Numbered from the stretch's first letter, positions 12,771 to 22,392 are shown. The stretch is DNA of 64,000 bases from Prorocentrum cordatum (GCA_963575745.1 CAUYUJ010021671.1:596039-660038), one strand, 5' to 3'. Notes: a model not told the origin generated them from the sequence alone. A program made the numbers and translations.

Positions 12771-12807
12771 AGAACCGTCGCACGCGCTTCGCGCGCGATC
12801 AGGTTCT
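12771..12807. repeat. GC-rich hairpin 1
   Basis: AGAACC at 12771-12776 pairs with GGTTCT at 12802-12807. An inner CGCGC stem with a TTCG-containing loop lies between them. It sits directly after a GATCGATA array, like its partner at 13857. Confidence 0.75.
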
Positions 12808-12814
12808 CTGAAAT

Positions 12815-13540
12815 CCCAGCTCGCAGTGAGATGTCGACGGTTGGACTACAGTTTAGGATGTGACTTCCACATCCTGTCCTGGTCGCTGTTCACCCCTGGC
12901 CCTACCCAAATGACGATGCTGCGGGTATCAATGTTGAGGATTGCGGGAACGATGCTGTGATCGATCAGTATGAGCATGTAAATGCGTATGATGAACGGTT
13001 ATGATGGTGTCGACCACGATGTGGATGATGATGAGGATGATGACACGCATGGGGGCGATCATTGGGCCTCTTGGGGCCCTCTCGAGTCATCTTGGTGCTC
13101 CCAAGGATGCTCTGACGCCGTGTTGAAATTTCTTGGCGGACTTTTGGGCCTTCTCGGGGCGGTCTGGGGCACCTTGAGCCGTCTTGAAACGGTGCAAGAC
13201 CGAAAAAGGTTGAACGCAAAAATCCGTCAAAGACCGATGGAAAATAAATAATGTTGGTCTCTCGGGTCACTCGTCGGGGACTTCTTGGAGCCTTCCTGGG
13301 CCGTCGTGGGGGCCTCTTGGGCCCTTTGGAAAGCTTCTTGGGCCGTCTGAGACCCCTGGCGGCCGTCTTCGGGCTAGCTCGGGGCAGTCTCAGGCCGTCA
13401 GGACGGCTGCTTGATCGCTCTGGGGTCCGTTTGGCGGCTCCCTCACAGCCGGCCTGGAGGGGACTCGGACCCCGCCAGGACTCAAAGGGTGCTAGATCCC
13501 CGTCACATGACAGTGGGACCGGTGACGGATCGACAGACAA
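12815..13540. other. No gene; CTTGGG-rich part at 13060-13420
   Basis: Contains the CTTGGG/GGGCC degenerate repeat and short GAT-rich stretches. No protein-like frame is recognised. Confidence 0.4.
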
Positions 13541-13690
13541 GGAATGAGATCGATACCGAGATCCATAGCGGAACCGACAGTGAGATCGATAATGAGACCG
13601 ATAGTGAGATCAATAAACATATAGTGAGATCGATAGTAAAATCGATAGCGAGACCTATAGTGAGGCCGATAGTGGGATCGACAGATAAAT
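13541..13690 (+). repeat. Second GATCGATAGTGA array
   Basis: The same word family as 12455-12770 (GAGATCGATAGTGAGACCGA and variants), about ten units. Here it is followed by GATGGTGTCCC units at 13720-13775, so the order of the two word families is reversed relative to the first array. Confidence 0.8.
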
Positions 13691-13856
13691 CGTGGAATGA
13701 TGGACCACAATTGCGTCCCGATGGTGTCCCGATGGTGGCATTTATCATTCCCCAGGGTGTCCAGATGGTGTCCCATTGCAGTTTTCATCAGTTGGTTCCC
13801 CCCTGCAACCTCCTCATCACCCGAAGGGTCGTCGTATAGGTATCTATATATATATA

Positions 13857-13897
13857 CTAGAACCATCGCGCGCGCTTCGCGCGCGCTCAGGTTCTAG
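13857..13897. repeat. GC-rich hairpin 2
   Basis: CTAGAACC (13857-13864) pairs perfectly with GGTTCTAG (13890-13897). An inner GCGCGCG/CGCGCGC stem carries a CTTCG loop. It is a near-copy of the hairpin at 12771 with the longer outer stem intact. Confidence 0.8.
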
Positions 13898-13899
13898 CA

Positions 13900-14691
13900 G
13901 GCCCCAGGCATTGACGACTTGACTGCTCCACTGAAGTAGTGGACCACAGCACACGCATGCCAATCTGCATTCAGAAAGGCCTTCGAGGAAAATGGTCGTG
14001 TAGGGGGGCGGAGGCCGTATGAATCGGGCTCCCAGGAAGCCTTCTGGGAGCATGGGTTTGGGGGCGTCTTGGGGAGCCTGTTGGGGCGTGCCGCCGTCGT
14101 CGTCGGTCGTCGTAAAGTCGTCGTCGCCTTTTGGGGCGCGTCGTCGTCGTCGTCGTCTTCGTGGTTTCGTCGTCGTCGTCGGTTCCAGAGGGCACTTGGG
14201 GTAACTTTGCGCGAAACGATCTGCGGAGGGCCGCGAGAAGGCGATCAGTCATGTTCCCAATCAACTTCCCAGACAGCTCTCCTGTAGCATGATGGTACTT
14301 CGAAGCCTCCTGAGACTCGCGGGCCCATGATGAACCATGTCCCTAGAAGGCTTTCTGGGGACATGGTTTGTTGGGGTGTGTTGGGGGGTCTCTTGGGCGT
14401 TCCCTGGGGGCCCCCGAGGGGCCTCCGGAACTCTCGGGCCCATGATGAACCATGTCCCCCGAAGGTTTTCTGGGGACATGATTTCTTGGGGTGTGTCGGG
14501 GGGCCTCTTAGGCGTTCCCTGGGAGCCCCTTGGGTATCTCTTGGGGCTTCCTGGGGGTCTCTTGGGCGCCTCACGGGGCTTCGTGGGAGCCTCTTGGTGG
14601 CCTCCGGGGGCCTACAGGCGGCCTCTACTTGGCGGTCCCCCTCTGGGCCCTCTCTTGGGGAGCTCTTGGAGCACAGTTGGGTTGTCTGGGG
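13900..14691 (+). repeat. CTTGGG-rich repeat with short palindromes
   Basis: Degenerate GGCCTCTTGGG words. Three palindromes of the ATGTTCCC/GGGAACAT type lie at 14028-14051, 14333-14369 and 14448-14483. A GTCGTC microsatellite occupies 14090-14185. No gene is seen. Confidence 0.65.
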
Positions 14692-14709
14692 AGCCTCCTG
14701 GGCCGTCTT
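14692..14709. repeat. Left target-site duplication of retrogene 1
   Basis: AGCCTCCTGGGCCGTCTT occurs here, directly before the T-rich (poly(A) on the minus strand) tract. It recurs exactly at 17254-17271, directly after the spliced leader. Shorter variants of this word exist in the surrounding repeat, but both copies sit exactly at the insertion borders. Confidence 0.85.
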
Positions 14710-14743
14710 TTTTTGTTTTCTTTTTTTTTGTTTCTTTTTTTTT
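14710..14743 (-). other. Poly(A) tail remnant of retrogene 1
   Basis: On the minus strand this is three A-runs of 7-9 residues separated by single G/C interruptions (AAAAAAAAAGAAAC-type). It follows a run of nine C and abuts the left target-site duplication. Point mutations in the tail indicate some age. Confidence 0.85.
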
Positions 14744-14910
14744 GGGGGGGGGCTTCATTTTCTTTTCAATCGATGCGGAAGCGGAATAACAGCCTGTTGG
14801 GCTGTATGTTGGACAATTCAAACGTTTCGACACTGCGCTTGCATTCCGTGCACGAGATCGAACTCTAAAGCTGCTGAGAGACGCAAAGTAACGCGTAGAT
14901 GCATTTCTAT

Positions 14911-14946
<36 letters not shown>

Positions 14947-15119
14947 TGATTTCATTGTCGGGTTTTCGGCGTGCGATGGAGGACCTCTGTACACAACCGA
15001 CAACATATTGAGCGCTGTGACCAGACTCGACAAATGCTGGTATGTTGGCATCGGGCATCGCGCCCAATGCATAATTTCGAATTCGCTATTCAGCGCGCTC
15101 GCGCAGTGCCCCTGCAAGC

Positions 15120-17138
15120 TCACTCGCTCCCCATCGGCTGCAACATAGCGGACATCATTTTCCTGCCGCTCCCCGTCTTGCCGCTCATCCTGCCGTGTCC
15201 CGCGAGCATGTTGTCCAGCATCAGCAGGTCTCCGCTCCGCATGGCGAAGGCGACGCTACAATCGTAGATCGTCTTCCTCACGTGGTTGATAGTCTCATCG
15301 CTCACGGCCGACCCGTCACCGTACGAGATGCGAAACGGCAGATCGTCCGGGGCCCTGCTCCACTCATTGACAAAGTCCAGCATGAGGATAGGGTGCGCCA
15401 CACTGTACGATGCGCTGAAGCAGTGGGGCTGTGCGAAAAAAATGTCCTCGCCTGTGATTGGGTGCGTTCTCACGCTGGGGAGCACAATCTCCATGACGAG
15501 GGTGCCGTCGGCCTCCCAGGACCACGTGTAGCCCTTCCTGTTCAACCACATCTCGGTCGCCTCTTTGGAGTCGTAGATTTGCCTCTGCCAGAAGAAAGGG
15601 TAGTGCGCAGCAGGGTTAGTCCTTTCGCAACTCATGCGTAGTGCGTATTTAAAGCCCATTGCCTTCGCACCGTGGAAGAAAGCTTTGTCCAACTTGTCTG
15701 TGACCTGCCGGAAATCAGTGATGACCGTCTCGCACCCAGAATTGAGGCTGGCCTCTCGCTCGCAATATAAGGCGAATTTGGCAGGGAACGCGCTGCTGTA
15801 CGAAAGCTCCTGGTGCGGCTCGATCGTGAAATTGAAAGGCTCCGCGCTTGCCTCCATGGAAGCTTCCGACGATATGTTCCTGATCGCAGTCCCGCCCTTA
15901 TACTCCCCAAATAGCTCCCAACCCAGGCTGCCGATGAGCTCGTCGAAGTCCTTGGTGCCACTCAGGGGGAGCCCCTGGAAGAGGACCGCGCCGACCTCGT
16001 GCAGGCGTGAGTCCAACAATTTCCACATCTCCGCCCCGTGCTCCTTCAACTCGGCTTCTGCGCCGGGGCAGACTTCCATGCAGAGGGGGAATGGCGGCCT
16101 CGGGGGCGCTATCTCGGGGGAGAGATGCTCGCTGCCGGGCGTGAACATGCGCTTCTGCAGCGCGACCGCGGGACGGCCCGCAAGCCCCTGCAGCCTCAGC
16201 TGGTGGAGGGGCGCGGGCGCGGCGGAGCTCTTAGACCAGACCTCGAAGCGGGTGGGCATGCGCAGGACGTAAGGGAAGCCGTTCGAGTTGTAGGGCTCCT
16301 TGACGCGCTCGAAGACGTGGCGGACCTTGCGCGCGCGCTCTCCAAGGTCGGGTAGATCCCAGAGCTGCGGGTTGCAATCCATGATGTCGTCGACGACTCC
16401 CTGGCCCGTGTGGTACCGATACTCTTCTGAGAAAAGCTCCTGCTGATGCAACGTGAAGCCGAGCTTTGGCAAGAACGCTTGTGCGGAGAGGTACGCCTCC
16501 AGACAACCTTGCGACTCATCCCAAAGCGGCTCCATAACATCTTGCATGGTGCCCTTGCAGATCTGCTCCTCGATGACCAGCTTGCCGCCGACGCACAAAA
16601 CCCGGGATAGCTCGGAAAGGAAAGCCTCGGCGACCTGCAACGGGATGTGGTGCAACATGAGGGACATGATCACGATGTCGAAGTTGCAGTCCACGAAGGG
16701 AAGCGCCTCGCCGACTTTCACCAAGTGGAACTTCGCGCGCGTGTCGAGAGACTCCCACATCGTCCCGTACAATGGGTTCGTGTCAACCCCATGGAGCTCC
16801 ACGCCCTCAGGTATGTACCCCTCCAACCGCACAGTCTTGTAACCGCTTCCACAACCTACGTCGAGAACTGGGCCTTTCGCATTCTGGAGCACGCCCCTGA
16901 AACCCTTCTCCGCATGGACGACAACACCTTTGATGCCTGTATATGTAGGGGAAGGGGACGTTTCCGTTTGACTGGATATCCCCACATCGCGGCAGAACGG
17001 TTGACAGGGCGGACTCGTGCTGTGCTGGCCCCTCCATGGACGGGCGTTAGAGGCGGTGCAACTGACTCCCAAAGCGTGTGACCATGGCAAGCGGAAGCCG
17101 GTACGGCCAGCGCGCGTGAAAACCGTGGAACGAATCAT
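15120..17138 (-). CDS. Methyltransferase-TauD dioxygenase fusion protein
   Basis: Intact 672-residue ORF. I chose the ATG at 17138 because the longer frame begins only with GTG. The N-terminus (about 45 residues, rich in Arg, Ser and Thr, few acidic residues) looks like an organelle transit peptide. Residues about 70-300 form a class I SAM-dependent methyltransferase: motif I VLDVGCGSGYKT (about 91-102), an acidic post-I residue in HGVDTNP, and a FDIVIMSLMLHHIP motif, all typical of the Methyltransf_11 type. Residues about 370-670 match the TauD/TfdA (clavaminate-synthase-like) fold, with a metal triad of H and E in EPHQELSY (about 442/444) and H in NMLAGHGR (about 648). Substrates are unknown. 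The frame has no stops or frameshifts, so the retrocopy could be functional if transcribed. It has no bacterial-type neighbours. The fusion suggests successive methylation and hydroxylation of one metabolite (inference). Confidence 0.88.
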   Translation of the reverse strand: MIRSTVFTRAGRTGFRLPWSHALGVSCTASNARPWRGQHSTSPPCQPFCRDVGISSQTETSPSPTYTGIKGVVVHAEKGFRGVLQNAKGPVLDVGCGSGYKTVRLEGYIPEGVELHGVDTNPLYGTMWESLDTRAKFHLVKVGEALPFVDCNFDIVIMSLMLHHIPLQVAEAFLSELSRVLCVGGKLVIEEQICKGTMQDVMEPLWDESQGCLEAYLSAQAFLPKLGFTLHQQELFSEEYRYHTGQGVVDDIMDCNPQLWDLPDLGERARKVRHVFERVKEPYNSNGFPYVLRMPTRFEVWSKSSAAPAPLHQLRLQGLAGRPAVALQKRMFTPGSEHLSPEIAPPRPPFPLCMEVCPGAEAELKEHGAEMWKLLDSRLHEVGAVLFQGLPLSGTKDFDELIGSLGWELFGEYKGGTAIRNISSEASMEASAEPFNFTIEPHQELSYSSAFPAKFALYCEREASLNSGCETVITDFRQVTDKLDKAFFHGAKAMGFKYALRMSCERTNPAAHYPFFWQRQIYDSKEATEMWLNRKGYTWSWEADGTLVMEIVLPSVRTHPITGEDIFFAQPHCFSASYSVAHPILMLDFVNEWSRAPDDLPFRISYGDGSAVSDETINHVRKTIYDCSVAFAMRSGDLLMLDNMLAGHGRMSGKTGSGRKMMSAMLQPMGSE

Positions 17139-17216
17139 GTTGGCCTCTAACACTGGGGCACGAGTTGGCTTTGGGTGTATGAAAATTGGCGCACCGAGAA
17201 AGCTCGAGGATAAAGG

Positions 17217-17231
17217 TTTGATCTAAAATGG
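17217..17231 (-). other. Older truncated spliced-leader relict
   Basis: Read on the minus strand, CCATTTTAGATCAAA follows the complete leader directly. It matches the 15-nt processed leader remnant CCATTTTGGCTCAAG at 12 of 15 positions. Tandem leader relicts of this truncated form are what repeated rounds of retroposition and re-trans-splicing leave behind. Confidence 0.75.
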
Positions 17232-17253
17232 CTTGAGCCAAAATGGCTACGGA
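17232..17253 (-). other. DinoSL (complete 22-nt spliced leader)
   Basis: The minus strand reads T followed by CCGTAGCCATTTTGGCTCAA and G, an exact match to the conserved dinoflagellate leader (D-CCGTAG-CCATTTTGGCTCAAG with D=T). It marks the cap-proximal end of the copied mRNA and abuts the right target-site duplication (17254-17271). Confidence 0.95.
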
Positions 17254-17271
17254 AGCCTCCTGGGCCGTCTT
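17254..17271. repeat. Right target-site duplication of retrogene 1
   Basis: Exact 18-bp copy of 14692-14709, starting at the base after the spliced leader. Confidence 0.85.
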
Positions 17272-19690
17272 GGGGCCCTCTTCGGAGCCTCGTGGTCCGT
17301 CTTGGAGCGATCTGAAGGGCCTCCGAGCGAGGCCGTGAGGGAGCGCTGGGAAGCGGGGAAAGCGAGAACGCCTAAATCCTTCAAAAACCATCGGAAAATT
17401 AGTGAATCTTGCCTCCGAGGGCCCTCTCGGGGAGCCTCTTGAGTCCGTCCTGGAGCGTGATGGAGTCCTCGTCGGCCGTCTTGAGGGCAGCTTGGGCGTC
17501 TTCAGAGCCTCTTGGGACCGTCTAGGGCCCTCTGGGGACCTCCATTAGCCTGTCGTGGCATGCTTCGGGGCGGACCCGGACCGCCTCGGGACCCCTCTGG
17601 GCCTTCTCTTGGCGCGATCCTGGGGCACACTTGGGTTGTCTGCCGTCTTGGGGCCCTCGTCGGGGTCCGTGGGCCTTCTTGGAGCGATCTGAAGGGTCTC
17701 CGAGGCCGTGAAGGGAACGCTGGAAAGCGGTAAAAGCGAGAACGCCAAAATCCAAAACACTCGGAAAACGAGTGAATCTTGCCTTCCAGGGCCCTCTCGG
17801 GGAGCCTCTTGAGTCCGTCCTGGAGCGTGTTCCGTCTTGGGCCCTCTCGGGGCCCCCTTAGCCTGTCGTGGCCTGCTTCGGGGCGGGCTCAGGCCGCCTT
17901 GGGAGCTCTGGACCCCCCCGCAACCCCCGGTGGGCACCGATGGGGGGAACAGGCAGCGGCCCGCCCCCCCCCCGGGGCCTACTCCGAGATAGAGAATCAT
18001 GTTCCCGGGAAGCTTTCCGGGAGCATGATTTGTTCGGCTCTCTAAGAGGGGGGCCTCTGGGGGCTCACCGAGGGGCGCCTTTTGGCCTTGTCGGCAAACC
18101 TATTGGAAACATGGTTGGGGCGGCGGGCGGAAGCCCAAGGAATCATGTTCCCGGAAAGCTATCTGGGAAATACGATTTACCGAAGTGTCTTGGGGGCCCC
18201 CAGGGGGCTTCCCTGGGGGCCCCTTGGGGGCATGTTGGGGCTTCCAGGGGGCCCCTTGGGAGCCTCACGGGGCTTCTTGGGAACCTCTTGATGGCCTCCG
18301 TGGGTGTCCTAGGAGCCTCTCGGGCCTGAGACCTTGAAATGTCGCGTTCTTCGTGCCCTTTGGGTCGCTCTTGCTCTTGGGGCTCTCTTGGGGCGCTCTC
18401 GAGGCCCTCTTGACTTATCTGGGGAGCCTCCTGGGCCGTCTCTGGGCTTTCTTGGGAGCCTGTTCGGCCGTCTTGGAGCGATCTGAAGGGCCTCTGACGC
18501 GGTCCGGGACCGTGGGGAGGCGGAGCATGGGAGAGCGCAAGAATGCTTCAAAAAACCATTGGAAAATTGATCATATTCGGTTTCTGGGGCCCTTTGGAGG
18601 GGCCTCTGGAGGCGCCCTTGGGGCGTTTTGGCGGCGTCGTCGGCCGTCCTGAGGCCATCTTCGGCGTGTCAGGGGCCTCTGGGGGCTGTCTTTGGGCGTC
18701 CTGGGAACCTGGAAGTCATGTTCCCGGAAAGGCTTCCGGGGACATGATTTCGAACGGGGCCCTCTTGGGCCTCCCTGGGGCCGTCTAGGGGGCCTCCTGG
18801 GCTGGCTCTGGGGCCTCCTGGGCCGTCTTGGTGGGTTCCGTCAGCCCACAGGGCGACCCTTCTGGGCCGTTTTAGGCCCTCTTGGGTCTCTCTTGAGCTG
18901 TCTTGGGGCTCCTCGGGGGCGCCCGGGGCACTGCGAAGACGAAGAAGGGAGTATGCTGAATATGCAATTACGTTTTACTGCGGGAACAGGCTGATCTTTG
19001 CCTCTTCAAGGCCCTCTTGTGGCCCTCTTCGGCCATCATCTTCAAGCCATCTCGGGCCCTCCGGGGCCTCGCTGAGGCTGTCCTGGGGCCCAGTAGGGGG
19101 CCCTGGGAGTCCGGAAGTCATGTTCCCGGAGAGGCTTCCGGGAACATGATTTCGAACGGGGCCCTTGGGCCTCCCTGAGGCCATCTTGGGGGCCTCCGGG
19201 CTGTCATGACTGCGCTCAGCGAGCGGATTGCCCACGAGCAGAAAAGGGTAACCACTGCATGAAGACTGCAACGAGAACAGGCGCAGGAGGGAGCTGATTC
19301 TCCTAGCGTCGATCCATCAGCAAGCAGCAACGACGGGGGAGGCCCCGAGGGGCACAAGGGCGAGCAGGGGGCCACGCAAAGCAGCGAGAGGCGATCGGCG
19401 CACGCCCCAGCTTCCGCAAGCGGGAGCAGGGCGCGCACCGTTCACCAACCCACCGCAAGGAATGGCCCCCCGAGGGGAGGAGGAGACGCCGGCGGCGGAG
19501 GAGGAGCGGGAAAGGCGAGAGGAGCGGAAAAGACGAACGACGGACGACGACGACGAACGACGAAGACGACAGCAGAAGGGATCGTCACTCGCGTAAACAC
19601 GAAAAAATCAAAATGCTCAGTAGCTGCCCGCGCATGGGCGGGGGGAAGACACGGCGAGAGGAGGGGCGGAAAAGGAGCGACGGCTGGACA
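17272..19690 (+). repeat. CTTGGG-rich repeat with palindromes
   Basis: About 1.9 kb of degenerate CTCTTGGGGGCC words. Palindromes of the family TCATGTTCCCGGA...TCCGGGAACATGA lie at 17995-18031, 18141-18178, 18715-18750 and 19118-19149. Two stretches (17380-17470 and 17765-17830) are near copies of each other. From 19.2 to 19.69 kb the repeat fades into GC-rich sequence without a recognised gene. Confidence 0.7.
18890..19200 (+). repeat. 300-bp dispersed repeat, copy 1
   Basis: The segment from CTGTCTTGGGGCTCCTCGGG through TTTTACTGCGGGAACAGGCT, CTTCAAGGCCCTCTTGTGG and the palindrome at 19118 recurs at about 21290-21590 and, partly, 21590-21790. The copies lie on both sides of the retrotransposon fragment at 19695-21210. 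Confidence 0.75.
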
Positions 19691-19694
19691 CGCT

Positions 19695-21210
19695 CTAAGC
19701 GTCGTCCTCCACCAGCTCTGCCAGCAAGCTCGGCGCGGCAGCCACAGCTCCGCCAGCCGAGGGGAGCTCCGCGTGCCTCCTCAGGACTGCTCGCGCCGTC
19801 GCCCGGCGGATCGCCACGGACAGGCGCTGGAACAGGCGTGCCGCGCCCGCCCCCAGCTCCTCGCCTCGTCTCCGATCGCTGGCCCGGGCGAGCCGGCGCA
19901 GAGTCTCGGCGCCAGTCGGGCCCCATCCTCCAGAGGGCTCCGCCACGAGGGGGATGAACACGATCCCCTGCTGCTGGCACTGCCGCTCTGTGTCGAGGTG
20001 GTTCCTCTTCACCAACTCGTACTCCTGCGACGCGCGCCCCACCTCCTGGAACGCCAGGACACGGGCAGCCTGCCTGCGCGGCGAAGACACCGCGAAGTCG
20101 AAGGCAGCAGGCGCCCCCTGGAACCAGAAGGGAATGTAGACATCTGCAGGCCGGCGCCCATTCACCTGGACGTCGTCTGGGCGGGGTGGTAGGAGGCCAG
20201 GTTGCTCGAGCGTCGGGTTGAAGCCCGCACTGGTGGCGAAGGTGCCGACCACGTTCCTCGCCCCGTTGCGCCGGTGGACGCGATCCCCGGCCCCCGCGCA
20301 TAGTCCTGCGTGCCGGCCGTGGCGGTCGCAGACGTCCTCGCAGCAGGGGCAGAAGTGCTCAGTCTCGTACACGGGCATGAGGAGCCTGCGCTTGACCTCG
20401 CACGCGAATTCCTCGGGTTCGAAAAGGAGCCCCAGCTGCTCGCTGGGCTGCGCCACGAGGAAGTCTGACGCGCCAGGCAGCATCTCTGAATTGATGTCAG
20501 CGCGGTCAGCTGCCCCCAAGCCCGCCAGAAAGGTCTGGTGCCCGCGTTCGTCCACCGCGGCAGAGAACTGTTTCTGCGTGGCCCTGTCGAGCGCCGCCGG
20601 GTCGAGGCCGTCCGCCGGCGCCAGCAGGGCGTTGTACGCCAGGAGCGCCTGCCCCTCCAGCGTAGCCGCGCTGTCCGGCGCCCACGCGTAGGCCGGGTCA
20701 AGGTCGCAGCACAGGTGCCGCGTGGCTGCGAGGCTGGCCAAGTAAGCGCCGGGCGCGTGTGCTGACAGCTCCCGCAGACCGAGCCCCGCGTGGGCGAGCC
20801 CTCTGGCTGCCTGGTGCCACTGCGCGCCCGTCAGGTCCGCCGCCAGCAGGTTCGACAGCGCGCGCCGCTGGCCGTCGTCGAAGCAGTGCAACGCTTCCGA
20901 GAGCAGAGCAGACGGCGCCGCGCGGGCGCTGTACACGAGTTTCGCGTAGCTCGCGCAGTAGCGCAGGAGCGCGAGGCCCACCTGGGGGTGCAGGTTGGCG
21001 AGCGCCTCCAGGGCGGGCTTCGTCTTGTCGGCGCGGCGCTGGGTGAACGCCTCGCAGTAGTCCTTCGCCCCAATAGGCGCTCCCAAGAGCATGGAGCCGC
21101 CTCTGAGGACAACGCGGTCGACCCCCGTCTCTGCGTCCGCCAGGAGAGGCGCAGGGAAAAGGTCTGCCAGGCCGCCCGGCCTGCGTCCGCAGGGGACTAC
21201 GAGGCCGGCT
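19695..21210 (-). pseudogene. 5'-truncated retrotransposon fragment: RT end, CCHC, endonuclease-like
   Basis: The open frame (465 codons from its first ATG at 21092) extends upstream to about 21210, where the flanking repeat begins, so the 5' end is truncated. It starts in the RT thumb region (LLGAPIG near the start, then GLAHAGLGLRELSAHAPGAY around residues 95-115). It continues to a cysteine/histidine cluster CPCCEDVCDRHGRHAGLC and then R-P-A-D with DFAV about 15 residues later. That order resembles the C-terminus of R2/CRE-type elements, where a zinc knuckle precedes a restriction-enzyme-like endonuclease. The endonuclease assignment is tentative. No poly(A) or duplication is obvious. The frame is still open, so the insertion is fairly young. 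Confidence 0.7.
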
Positions 21211-21289
21211 TCGCGGCCTCTTGGGCCATCTCGGAGGATTCCGTGAGCCCCGCAGGCCGACCCTTTTGGGCCGTCTTGGGCCCTCTTGG

Positions 21290-21790
21290 GTCTCTCTTGG
21301 GCTGTCTTGGCGCTCCGCGGGGGCCTGGGGCACTGTGAAGATGAAGCCAGCGGGCATGCTGAAAACGCACGTTTTACAAAGGAAATGGGCCGATATTTGC
21401 CTCTTCAAGGCCCTCTTGTGGCCCTCTTCGGCCATCTTCAAGCCATCTCGGGCCCTCCGGGGCCTCGCTGAGGCTGCCCTGGGGCCCAGTAGGGGGCCCT
21501 GGGAGCCCGGGAGTCATGTTCCCGGAGAGGCTTCCGGGAACATGATTTCGAACGGGGCCCTCTTGGGCCTCCTTGAGCCCGTCTGGGGCCCTCCTGGGTC
21601 TCTCTTGGGCTGCGTTGGGGCTCCGCGGGGGCGTCTGGGGCACTGCGAAGACGAAGCAAGGGAATATGCTGAATATGTACCTTTTACTGCGGGGACAGGC
21701 TGATCTTTGCCTCTTGAAGGCCCTCTTGTGGCCCTCTTCGGCCATCCTCAAGTCGTCTCGGGCCCTCTGCTTGGATGGATGACGGTGTTT
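21290..21790 (+). repeat. 300-bp dispersed repeat, copies 2 and 3
   Basis: 21290-21590 repeats the order of copy 1 with high identity, including CTTCAAGGCCCTCTTGTGG and the palindrome at 21514-21545. 21590-21790 repeats the first half again (CACTGCGAAGACGAAG, TTTTACTGCGGGGACAGGCT). Confidence 0.75.
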
Positions 21791-22392
21791 ATACGCACTT
21801 ACAGAACATATGAGTACATAGCTTCTGTTTACGCAGGTTACTACAACAAGATAGAATTAGGTTATCACTTGAGATACATACGTACTTATAACCAAGTGTT
21901 AGTAGGTTAGCTAACTAGATTAATCTAGTTATGATAAGTCCGCTACCCTGGATACGCTAACTACGCTATCCTGTATACTACCAATAACAAAACTTCTAAC
22001 ATCTACTAAATTTTAAATGACAAGGCCATGTATTTTCGAAAACAAGCCGCAGACAAACAAACATAAACAACACAAAACACATAAACGCACACAGTTGAAG
22101 CATCGGCGTGCACACTGATTGTTTCGAGGGGCCCTTTGGGGGCCTGGGGGAGAGCGGCTGCATGGGCTCCAAGGGGCCCCTTGAGGGTTCCTCCAGGGGG
22201 CCCCTAGGGAGGGCATTCGAGGGGCTTCTCACAGCCAACTAAAACAAGTCCGCCAGACAGCACGGCCAGCAACACTATGTTTCATATTTTGTGCATAGGA
22301 TGTGCCGAAGTTTCGGCGGCAACAGGCCTGACATATGCTGCCGACCTCTGCGGGCCAGAACACGGTCGGCTCCAGCAGCCTGGAAGTAGGCA
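21780..22392. other. AT-rich island with a 20-bp perfect palindrome
   Basis: Composition drops sharply from GC-rich to AT-rich (21780-22120). TAACTAGATTAATCTAGTTA at 21912-21931 is its own reverse complement. No gene is seen. The AT-rich DNA leads into the transposon-like pseudogene on its 3' side and may be part of that element. Confidence 0.5.

Larger units (their letters stand above)
14710..17253 (-). mobile_element. SL-bearing processed retrogene 1
   Basis: The insertion reads on the minus strand: 22-nt DinoSL, a second degenerate leader, 5' UTR, a 672-codon intron-free ORF, 3' UTR with an (AT)n run (14912-14944), and an A-rich tail (14710-14743). It is bounded by an 18-bp direct repeat. 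These are the marks of a trans-spliced mRNA copied back into the genome by LINE-type target-primed reverse transcription. Slamovits and Keeling described the mRNA-recycling route for dinoflagellates. The insertion landed in CTTGGG-type repeat. Confidence 0.9.

Noticed and set aside
12771-13897. Helitron 3' ends (hairpin near CTAG)
   Set aside because: CTAG is inside the stem instead of 10-12 nt after it, and no Rep/helicase of Helitron type lies upstream.
17047-17153. Five-residue longer start for the methyltransferase-dioxygenase (GTG at 17153)
   Set aside because: GTG is not a normal nuclear start here. The ATG at 17138 is the first ATG in frame after the leader.
22229-22238. Extension of the transposon-like pseudogene below 22393
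   Set aside because: Frames downstream of 22393 lose the family landmarks. The border is not determinable by eye.
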